Positions 23,146-33,800 of a stretch of DNA of 64,000 nt are shown in pieces; within the stretch, counting starts at the first letter, position 1; each line of letters starts with the position of its first letter. Under the pieces are notes generated by a model that was not told the origin of the DNA, did not search any database, and saw nothing but the letters and a program-made list of their open reading frames with translations. A program made the position numbers and the translations under genes. This stretch comes from Rugalucina vietnamica (taxonomy: Eukaryota; Mollusca; Bivalvia; Lucinida; Lucinidae), in assembly GCA_964017185.1 (NCBI GenBank), contig OZ024875.1, positions 32,993,456 to 33,057,455 on the forward strand. Direction: 5' to 3'.

Positions 23146-23340
23146 CATCACGAAAACAAACCCATGCAATGTATAGACTTTTCTTAGTTGTAAAACTTGA
23201 AAATTTTCAGTCCAAATATTTTGATATTTCAAATATTTTTGCTCAAAACATCGAGGGTGAGGTGGTTCTAAAGAGTACCCACAATCTATGCTTTGGGTAA
23301 AAAATAAGAAAAATTGTATACTTTTCATGAACATGTTATC
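23144..23340. mobile_element. GTATACCCC/CATGCAAT repeat, copy 2, at the SHIPPO stop
   Basis: Starts with AACATCACGAAAAC at or within the TAA stop of SHIPPO exon 12 and therefore forms the start of the 3' untranslated region. Confidence 0.7.
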
Positions 23341-23681
23341 CGACTGACATCAACAAAATTGACTTCTTTATTTTTCTGCAGTTTTACACAAATGCCTGTG
23401 AAAACAATATTTTTAAGAAAATATTGATCAGTGCAATTTTTCCTAAGGAAAATTTTGAGTTAATTTGAAAGATTTATTTATTTATGTTTATGTTCATTGT
23501 TTATGCCCAGAATTTCATAGTGGCAAAAGGACGCAATGCACGAACTGTCAAAGTTTGTCCATATATTGAGATGGTAAATAAATCAACAACACACACATGG
23601 AGTTTTTCAAAAATTTATGTCCATGATCTTATTTACAGAATAAATAACTCACACAAAATGAGAAATATTATATAGACAAAA

Positions 23682-23916
23682 TGAGCCGCGCCATGAGAAA
23701 ACCAGATTTTTGCCTTTGCGAAAACAAAGACGCAGATTAGCTGTGAAGTAACTGCACAGCTGATCAGCACCTTTGTTTTCGCTACATGGTTGTACAATTC
23801 CCCCTCTACTCATCCCCAAATTTCAAGATTCTAGCTTTTTTCTGTGGGTGTACAGGCTGGTTTGTGTCAGACCTGGTCGGAAATCCCAAAAACCGGTTTT
23901 CTCGCATCATGGCTCA
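23682..23916. mobile_element. TGAGCC foldback element (MITE)
   Basis: Variant with CCATGAGAAAACCAGATTT left end and ATCATGGCTCA right end; internal hairpin AGCTGTGAAGTAACTGCACAGCT. Confidence 0.85.
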
Positions 23917-24502
23917 AATATAACATAGTCATGGAAAAACCGGGCAGACTTAATATGCAAACATACATGTAGGCTTTATCACAAATAAGTCATCCCTTTA
24001 TATATCTCAAAACCGTTCACAGACTGAGTCAGGAATCCAGCCACAAGTTAATTCTTAGTACATGTACAATCCTGGTCTATGGATTATTAGCAGGATAAAC
24101 TACTGGATTTAATTATCTAATCTGAAATTTTGACTTATTTGGGCTATTTCAGTATTTATGAGCAGTTTAAATTTCTATTTCAGTATTTATGAGCAGTTTA
24201 AATTTCATGCTCGGCTGAGTTGAGCATGAAAAAAGTTTTTTACAACCTTGGGCTGTGAATTTTCCTCTGATAAACTGATTTCCTCTTTTTTGCCCAAAAT
24301 TTGAAAAATTATAAAAAGAGCCAGTTTTGATCTATCATGACCAATGCAGATGAATTTTAAAAGGGGTGTAGGGATTTCCTCCTTTATGGACTTTCTTCTA
24401 AAAAATACTGCTCACAGCCCTACTTAACAAGAACAGAGGGAGCTTAAAGTGTATTACTCAAGAGCATAACACAACATCAGTTTAAGCCCTCAAAACTCCA
24501 GG

Positions 24503-24745
24503 GCCCAGTTGTTCAAAATTAACAACATCGTTAGTTAAAGATTCCTTAAAATTTTCAAACATGAATATTACAAATACACAGTTATTTTTTGTTGAAAAAA
24601 CATGAGAATCCTTTGCAAAGGATTCTCACATTTTTGTCAACAAAAAATTACTGTGTATTTGCTTTAATATGTAGTTGTCATTTACTTGACGAGTTGAGGT
24701 CTTAACGATGACGTTAAGCTAACAAACTTTTGAACAACTGGCCCC
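24503..24745. mobile_element. MITE, CCCAGTTGTTCAAAA family, copy 2
   Basis: Same ends and inner hairpin (GAGAATCCTTTGCAAAGG) as 14143-14375. Confidence 0.85.
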
Positions 24746-24894
24746 TGACCCTTTACCAGTGAGTCATCACGCTCTTAACAGGATTGTTTGTGACTAAATC
24801 TTATACTCGTGTCTCTACGGCTACATATCTTCCCCCACTACACACAATAAAACACATCTAGCACCAGTTCTACATTATGCGAAAATTGAAATTT

Positions 24895-25107
24895 GCGGCT
24901 TAATGAGAAAACCGAATTTACGACTGTGTGAAAACTAAGACTCAGATCAGCTACAGCTTATCAGCGACACAGATAGTAAAAGTACAATCCCTCTTCTTCT
25001 TGGATCCTAAATTTCAAGCTTCTAGATTTCTTCTGTAAATGTACAGACCAGTCTGTGTCGGAGCTAGTCAAAAACCCCTAAGACCGGTTTTCTGGCACAC
25101 AGTTCAT
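24895..25107. mobile_element. TGAGCC foldback element, diverged
   Basis: Recognisable from GCGGCTTAATGAGAAAACC and the AAATTTCAAGCTTCTAG internal block. Ends eroded. Confidence 0.65.
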
Positions 25108-25359
25108 ATATTGAAAGCCTTATATTTAAGAAATAAGATTTCTTTACAGTATATTGTGGGATGTTGAAGGGCATATTGTATGTGGTATATTAATTCACCG
25201 CAGCACAGCAAGAGTGGTTTATTATCACATTATGATATGCTATGGAACAACATGCATTTGCCTAAGAAAATTTGCAGTAAAGTATAATTATTTTGTTTTT
25301 TACATGATCAGTTAAGAAAACATTGTTGCAATGTCATTCTGGACAACAGCAAAACAAGA

Positions 25360-26870
25360 CCAGAGGACCAATGGTCCTGTAAACGCTCACCTGAGATCTG
25401 CTGCATATACCAATAAACATGTTTGAATATTATGGTATTTAACTCCAGTGCAGGGGCAGATGAAGCCCTTGGGCCATTTTCTTTCTTCAGACAATATTCT
25501 GTCCATTTGCCAATTTCCTGCTGGCTTTTCCCTTCAAATGACATTTTAACAGTTTTCCCAATTCAAATGCATAGGCAACCCATGTTGACCTTGCCATAAA
25601 CTTGGTCAAGGTCATCACAGGGTCTTGATCTATATATACATTGGAGTACTTTAGCCATCGATGCTTCACGCCAAGTTTCCTTGAAATCAGTTTATTGGTT
25701 TCAGAGAAGAAGAATTTTGATGGGTTTTTACCATATATGGGCATGGCAACCATCTTTGTCATGTGACCTAGATTATTTATATACACATTGATTCCCCAAT
25801 TTTATAGATGCATCACATAAAATTTGGCTTTGATTGGCCAAGGGGTTTCAGAGGAGAAGACGTTTGAATATTATGGAAATATACATGTATATTGCCCCAG
25901 GGTGGGGGTACATGAGCCCCTGGGGTCCAATTTTTTCAGAATCATTAATATTCAGTCCTACTTCCCATTTCCTGCAAGACTTTCACTTTAAATGACATTT
26001 TAAAAGTTTTCCCCATTCAAATGCATTGGCGACCTATGTTGACCTTGCCGTAAAATAGGTCAAGGTCATCACAGGGTCATGATTTATATATACATTGTAG
26101 TGCTTGAGCCATCGATGCTTCATGCCAAGTTTCGCTGAAATCGGTCAACTGGTTCTGGAGAAGAAGATTTTTGAAGGGTTTTTACCATATATGGGCATGG
26201 CGGCCATCTTGGTCATGTGACCTGGATTTTTTATCTACATATTTGTTACCCCTTCCTATTAATGCTTCACATAATATTTGGCTTTGATTGGCCAAGTGGT
26301 TTCAGAGGAGAAGACGTTTGAATATTATGGAGATATACATGTATATTGCCCCGGGGTGGGGGCACATGAGCCCCTGGGGTCCAATTTTTTTCAGAATCAT
26401 TAATTTACAGTCCTACTGCCCATTTCCTGCAAGACTTTAACTTTAAATGACATTTTAAAAGCTTTCCCCATTCAAATGCATTGGCGACCTATGTTGACCT
26501 TGCCGTAAAATAGGTCAAGGTCATCACAAGGTCATGATTTATATATACATTGTAGTGCTTGAGCCATTGATGCTTCATCCCAAGTTTCGTTGAAATCGGT
26601 CCACCGGTTCTGGAGAAGAAGATTTTTGAAGGGTTTTTACCATATATGGGCATGGCGGCCATCTTGGTCATGTGACCTGGATTTCTTATATATACATTGG
26701 TTCCCCCTTCCTATTGACGCTTCATATAAAATTTGGCTTTGATTGGCCAAGCGGTTTCAGAGGAGAAGATCTTTGAAATTGTGGACGGACGGACGCCGGA
26801 CGGACGGACGCCGGATCATGGCCATCCTATAAGCTCACCTTGTGAGCCTAACAGCTCAGGTGAGCTAAAA
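25360..26870 (-). mobile_element. hairpin-ended tandem-repeat element, AGCTCACC family, copy 2
   Basis: Reverse orientation: AGGACCAATGGTCCT end at 25364, units of about 430-450 bp (shared TTTGGCTTTGATTGGCC), microsatellite GGACGGACGGACGCC (26783-26815), then hairpin 26832-26866. It ends six bases before a TGAGCC element. Confidence 0.85.
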
Positions 26871-26872
26871 AA

Positions 26873-27131
26873 TGAGCCACTTCATGAGAAAACCAACAAA
26901 ATGCTTAGGCGAAAACAGAGGCGAGGATCAGCTGTGCACTCAGTGTGCAGTAAGTTCTCCAGTAACTACACAGCTGATCAGCGCATTTGTTTTCGCTACA
27001 CAGATAGAACAATATCTCTTCTACTTAACCCAAATTTTCAAGCTTCTAGCCTGCTTCTGTGACTGTACAGACTGGTTTGTGTTGGACCTGGTCGGAAACC
27101 CAAATTGCTCGTTTTCTCATGCAAAGGCTCA
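26873..27131. mobile_element. TGAGCC foldback element (MITE)
   Basis: Left end TGAGCCACTTCATGAG, right end CTCATGCAAAGGCTCA; internal hairpin enlarged by duplicated CTGTGCA-type sequence. Confidence 0.85.
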
Positions 27132-27516
27132 AATTATAGTGAAATTCAGAAGAAACTTATTAAAGCAACATTTGTGATATATGACTTAACTTGTGGAGAT
27201 TATAAAACATGCTCAGCTGAATCCGTTGCCATTGCTATATAATTTTTTGTTTTGACATAGGCTTTTTAAAAAGTTAGGTCTGAGCAACATGGTATACATA
27301 TAATCAGAGTGTTAACAGACAAAAATACATGTAATGTTAAAATCCTGTCTACATTTATAGGCTTTTTATTTCAAGGAGATTACTATGTTCATGTAAATGA
27401 TGTTTTTGTTACTTGAGACAAAATATTGAAAGAAAACTGCCTTATCAACAACAACAAACTTAAACAACATCAAGCAACAAAAGTACGACTAAGCACCACA
27501 TAATATAAATACTAAA

Positions 27517-27749
27517 TGAGCCCTCGCATGAGAAAACCAACAATTTCGGTTCTGAACAGGTCCGACACAAACCAGTCTGTACAGTCACAGAAGCAGGCTA
27601 GAGGCTTGAAATTTTGGATTTAAGAAGTGGAAGTGTACTATTGGTGTAGCAAAAACAAAGGCGCTGATCAGCTTCGCAGTTTATGCGAAGCTGATCTGTG
27701 CCTTTGTTTTCGCATATGCAAATTGTTGGTTTTCTCATGCGGCAGCTCA
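27517..27749. mobile_element. TGAGCC foldback element (MITE)
   Basis: Opposite orientation to the previous copy; ends TGAGCCCTCGCATGAG and CTCATGCGGCAGCTCA. Confidence 0.88.
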
Positions 27750-28371
27750 AATAGGAAACAAGGTCAAATATACAGGAAACCGGGTTTTACAATACTGTAA
27801 GTTCAGAAATTTTCACAAGTACGTAATTTTGCTAAATTTCCCAAATTTGTTGCTTCACCCATTCAAAGTTCGATAAATACAGTTTTAAAATAGGCTACAC
27901 GAGTACTCACTCACAAATTCCAAAACTCGCTAATACGCTATTATATAATTCCAAACTGGAAAAATCATGAAATAAAAGTCACATGAACATTTCCAAACTT
28001 ACAGTAGCTTTAACAAAAGGTGATTAGTATCCTTTAGAAAACACTCATTAGACTTAGTATTGACTAGCTGTATAGGGACAAAATACATGTACACTGGTTT
28101 AAGGTACACATCTTACAAAGCCTCTGTATAATAATTCTTGTATCATAAACAGTATATAGCTTATAATGCAATCAAAATGAAAAACAGTAACTGTTTCTTC
28201 AAAATAATATCAAATGGTCAGAAAATACATATGTATGGCATTCTGTATTAACTGAGAGAAAAAAGTGAACGAAACATTATCTTTGCACCATCACTGTTTT
28301 GACAAATTTTTTATTGTCAGTCTGCAGCTTGAAAACTGTTTAGTCATGATCACACTCATGAAAACAATAAA

Positions 28372-28594
28372 TGAGCCGCCTCATGGGAAAACCAACAATG
28401 TGGTTTCCGAACAGGTCAGACACAGACCAGTCTGTACAGTCACAGAAGCAGGCTAGATGCTTGAAATTTCGGATTTAAGTAGAAGAGGAATTGTACTATC
28501 AGAGAAGCGAAAACAAAGGCGCTGATCAGCTTCGCAGTAACTGCGCCTTTGTTTTCGCCTATGCAGATTGTTGGTTTTCTTATGAGGCGGCTCA
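28372..28594. mobile_element. TGAGCC foldback element (MITE)
   Basis: Ends TGAGCCGCCTCATGGG and TTATGAGGCGGCTCA, with the AAGGCGCTGATCAGC hairpin. Confidence 0.9.
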
Positions 28595-28751
28595 AATCCT
28601 TTTAAACATAATCAGAACCACTCCTATGTAGTTCACAGATAATTATGACAAAAGTCTGATTAAAAAAGTCACTCATTTTCAAATATTTTTCAAGGTAAAG
28701 ACGAAAACATAAAGTTAAATCAATAATCAACATATTCAAGTAAATAAAATA

Positions 28752-28987
28752 TGAGCCGCCTCATGGAAAAACCAACAATCTGCATAGACGAAAACAAAAA
28801 CGCAGATCAGCTTTGCAGTAACCGCGAAGCTGATCAGCACCTTTGTTTTCGCTACTCGGATAGTACAATTCCTCTTCTACTTAAATCCGAGATTTCAAGA
28901 TTATAGCTCTTTTCTGTGCTTGTACAGGCCGGTTTGTGTCGGACCTGTTCGGAAACCACATTGTTGGTTTTCCCACGAGGCGGCTCA
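28752..28987. mobile_element. TGAGCC foldback element (MITE)
   Basis: Ends TGAGCCGCCTCATGG and CCACGAGGCGGCTCA; inverted relative to its neighbour 158 bases away. Confidence 0.9.
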
Positions 28988-29638
28988 TATGTTTTCAACA
29001 TGACCTTTGTATCTTTATGAATGCCATTATAACAAAACCTGTTTTGTCTTAAAAAATGTCTAATAGGTGTTCTTTCCAAACCTTTAACATTGGTAGTCAA
29101 CCTGTACACACATAATTCTTCAAAAATAGTAATTAACAGTTTTACTCGGTAATTAAAATCTATCAACAAAAATGAAACGAAAATAGTTATTCCAAAAGCA
29201 AAACACAACACTTAGGCAGCTGTTTTCTAAATTGAACAGCCTTTACAAGGTTTAAAACATAACATTTAGCGATTTGTGACAAAATTATTCACTGCTCATT
29301 ATTGGAAAATATTTTTGGTCTGTAAATATGAGTGCTTTCCAAAACATAAGCGTAAGTTTACCAGCTAAGCCATACAAGAAAATTCAAGATGAAGTATTCA
29401 CAATGAACAATAATGACATTGAGCTTTTATGGCCCGGGACAGCTATTTGAAGCATTGATAGGCTTTCAAGATTATGCAGTCTGACTACATAACAAAACCA
29501 CACAAATTTTTGTTCAAAAACATTGTAACTTTTTCAGTTTTCGAACAAAAATGTGCGTACTTAAGTCTTAGCTTTAACCTTAAGGCTATTCCAGTAAAAC
29601 ACAAAAATCACTAAAACTTTGTTTTCTATTTTGTTAAA

Positions 29639-29874
29639 TGAGCCAAATCATGAGAAAACCAGATTTTTGCATGTGCAAAAACAAGGCGCAGATCAGCTGT
29701 GCAGTAACTGCACAGCTGATCAGCACCTTTGTTTTTACTTCTCCAATAGTACAATTCCTTTTCTACTTACAGCCAAAATTTCAAGCCTCTAGCCTGCTTC
29801 AGTACTTGTACAGCTCGATTTGTGTCAGACCTGGTCAGAAACCCCGAAGACCGGTTTTCTCGCGTCGCGGCTCA
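29639..29874. mobile_element. TGAGCC foldback element (MITE)
   Basis: CAGATTTTTGC variant like 23682; ends TGAGCCAAATCATGAG and CGCGTCGCGGCTCA. Confidence 0.85.
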
Positions 29875-30261
29875 AATGAAATTAACCATTCAAAACAAAC
29901 TGGCACCAAGTAACCTGGCTAAACTATGGGCTGAGGTATTCATGATTTGGTTGTTTCGATTCCTTCATTCATAACCTTGCTTCATACCTAACCTTAAAAG
30001 GCAGATACAGGATTTCTTGAAGGGGGTTTCATTCAAGTCCAAAGCGGTTCTTTTTCAATATCCAACCTGATTTTTCATAAATTTCCCCATGAAATTGTGA
30101 TAATTTGGTCTCAGAGGGGGTTTCGAGCAACCCCTCCCCCCTTGGACCCCCTGACCATTTCTTGATACATTCTTGGACATTTGTGTCTGTCCTTGACACA
30201 TTCTTGGAAGGGAATCCACTATCAAAAGCACATATTTCTATGCTACACTACTGTGATGGCA

Positions 30262-30333
30262 TCAAAAGTCAAGAAAATCTTTTAATAGTGTTAGTCTTCT
30301 TTTTTCTGCAATGTCCATTTGGTTTTCCAAATC
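30262..30333 (-). CDS. ARIH2: ARIH2 terminal exon 13 with stop
   Basis: Acceptor CATTTCTAG at 30334-30342. It encodes [19 protein letters not shown] and three more residues, then TGA at 30262-30264, matching the C terminus of human ARIH2. No convincing polyadenylation signal was identified downstream. Confidence 0.93.
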   Translation of the reverse strand, partial: DLENQMDIAEKRRLTLLKDFLDF

Positions 30334-30823
30334 CTAGAAATGAAACAATATTTTAGTAAAAAAAAACTATTTCAGGCCCATGAACATTACACAAAACAAT
30401 GGATAACATATACATGTACAGCTCTAGAAGTCATTTTAATGAGGAACACATTTTTTATCCTCCTCAAAAAGATCATATAAATTGCAAACCAATATTTTTT
30501 TCTGATGATTTTTCTTAATCTGTAGGTCTTGAAAAAATAAAGACATTTCATTTACTATTTTAAACTTAACTCAACAGTTATTATCATCATTATTGTAAGA
30601 CTTTCAAATTTGTTGCAAATATTTTTCAACTAGTTACAAATGACAACCGTAGAATATGTTTAACAAATTTAACAATATTTACCCCTCTGTCTGTGATCTC
30701 AGCTCTCTCCACCTTCCAGGACAGATTCTCAACCTCAGCCTCTAACTGGGCTTGCTGGTACTCAAACTAGAATATAATGATTTTATCATGATTTTCTAAA
30801 GTTTTTTTTTTTTTTTTTTTTTC

Positions 30824-30855
<32 letters not shown>

Positions 30856-33800
30856 GATTTTCTAAAGTTTATGATTAACCTAAATAAATACTGCTAGACC
30901 AGAGCAGATTCACACTATTTTTTCCATTAACCCATATTTGAAAAATGGACTTTCCCATCATTATCATTTGGGCGAGTCCACTTTCATTTTAGGGGGTCGC
31001 AGGTGTGATTTTAAAATTTTATTCCATTTTTCGATGAAATTCCTGAAAGCAAACAGAATAGCCCCAGATGGGACGCCGCGTTCTGCGGCGTCACATCTGG
31101 GGCTATACTGTTTGCCTATGTCCCACAAAAGGGACGCCTTGCTTAAATGAGTTAAAATCTGCATTTTTTGAAATGTCACGTAACATACTGTACTGTAGAG
31201 CTTTGTAGTCCGCAAAAAATGTTTTCTTTGAAGGAAAGAATGATAATGAGAAACAATTACAAATAAAAAGGCCACAAAATTTAAGACTTTATGGCTGCAG
31301 TTGTGATTTTAAGCATTGACAATAACGGCAAATAATGCATATCAAGATTCAAACTGCTCTTAAAGAAACAGGCCCTTCTTTGCTAACTGGTCTAGATACT
31401 CTACTACATCATTTTATCATAACCAGTTTTTCTTTTCAAATGTTACTAAGACTACAGGAAAGTTTAAAGATGTCCACATATTCAGCAAAATCAGTGTATA
31501 AGCTTACCAGCTGTTTTCTTGCACCTTTCTCTGTGTAGTAAGCATAGGGGTAAGTATACTGTAGGGTGTACCGACACTGCAAATACAAAATGATAATGTG
31601 ATTCTTTTGGGAGGTCAAGACACTATGAGAACCATACGGCTACCCAGAGTACCAGCCTGAGGTTATAAAACTTTTTTCATGCTCAACTCAGCTGAGCTTG
31701 AAATTTAAAAAGCTCTTAAATACTGAAATTGCCCAAATAAATTGACATTTTGGGTTAAGATCCACAAAGCCTGTAATTTATCCTGCTGATAAATGTTAAA
31801 ATGCCAACAATTGGTGGTTGGCATTTTAACATTTATTAGCAGGATAAATTTTAGTCTCAGCTGAGCTGAGCATGAAAAAAATTTTATAACCTCAGGGCCT
31901 GGATATAGAAATAAATTTTATGATGACCAGCTGATATTTTTTTCTAATAAAACTAACAACTCTTAAGATCAGTGTTAGTTAGCATCTCTGAAGGGAGGCA
32001 ACTTGCAGCCAATAAATCCATTTTCAGATTCAGTTTTATGTCCCTTTCATTTCAGTTTATATGAGAATGGAAAATCTGTAGGTGGGTGTTATGTATGACA
32101 GTTACTTGTTGAAAGATGTGCATTCAGTACTGGTAAACTTCCCAAGGGATTATGCCCAGGAAAGTATGATGTTATACATATGATGTTTACTTGTTGTCCT
32201 TAGCAATTATTTACTTTTAGTGTCCCAGATATTGGACATAAACAGGTTGTTTACTTCAGAATTTTCTAGAAATTTCAGATTGTTCTTTGACGGAAAAGTC
32301 CGGAAAAACCAAAGATGTAGAATCTTTTAGAAATTTTTTTTTTTTTTGTCAAAAGAGTATTGTGGAATTTTCTGGAAGGATAATGGCCTCTCTAGAATAT
32401 TCCAGAAGATTAAATTTTGGTAAACAACTTGTTATTTTTAGTATATGATATCATAGAATTTGCTGGAATAATCCTCAATGTTCCTCAGTGCTATATAAGG
32501 GCTACACATTTTCATAAGATCAATCTTTGGGTACTGTTACTATTAAGAAGTCAAAATCTATCTTACTGGAATTTAAACTTATTCTTGGATTACTTTGTGA
32601 TATTCGATTCTGGATTGGGACATAGTGCTATTTTGAAACAAACTTTAATTCTTGGTATCAGAAACTGATACAGACTTGTGTTAAAAAATTCTGAGGGACA
32701 TTCAGACATTCTTTAAGGGAATTAACATCTTGAAAGGTATTGTACATTCATTTTTGTTTGATTGTATATATGCTTTTGATTGTTTCACATGTAATTACTG
32801 GTTAAATCACTTCTAAATAGATTTGTTAAATTTTAAACAAAGCTTGTTGCTGGCTAACCAACTTGTTGGTTTCCTTAATCTTCTAGTTACGCCTGGCACA
32901 TTACAGTGGGGAAAAAAAAACGGATAGCAGTGAAATGATCGAATAGATCGAATAATCACGCTAATGAAACCAGCACTCTTAAGCACTCGGGCATGGAGGC
33001 CATCCCAAATTTATAGCCAAAGCATCACATACATATTTGATTTAGAGTAATCATACTATTTGGGGCTTTAGATTTAGTGTAATCCTACTATGTGAAGCTT
33101 TATTCATTTGTCTAGAGGTTCAGCATCACATCAACAGCTGCGGTCATTTGGAAACGAACACTACTGTACTTTGCAGAACTTTCTCCTGCATTGGGACAGC
33201 TATTTCTCAGATGTTCAACCAGGCCGAACACAAACCTGCCTGTACATTTACAGTAGAATGCTAGAGGTAGAAGCTTGAAATTTTGGATCTAAGAAGAAGA
33301 GGGATTGTACTGAGATGCATTTCTATTCACATCATTTCACAAACACACATACCTTTTTGAGTAGATGAGCGGCATCTAGGAGGTACTGCCAATCTATCCA
33401 GGTCCCTGTACTGTTCATAACTTTCTCCTGGATACGAGAAGTGATCTTTGATAAGGTCTGTTCTTCCAGCTTTAAACTTTTGGCATGGTTTTCCCACTGC
33501 AATGGATTGACAAAATTTTATTTCAAGTTTCATTCATAGAGTACATACTGAATTTACAAGACAATTTGAATATGTATTTATGTGAGTGGGATTAAGTTCT
33601 TTGGTATAATTTGTTTGTTTGAATTGAGGTAAACATCCCAGTCTACTATTTTTTTCAGTTATGTTGAGACTCTCCGGATGAACCACCGCTTCTCAGGAAT
33701 TAACCAGTTATACTGGGTGTAAATGTGTCTTGCTTAAGGACACAACATGGAGCCCCATGTGGGGACTGAACTCAAGAGCTCTCAATTCAGAGTCTGATGC

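Noticed and set aside
30105-30356. 83-codon + strand ORF near 30.1-30.36 kb
   Set aside because: Shadow of ARIH2 exon 13 on the opposite strand; the - strand reading matches the conserved ARIH2 C terminus.
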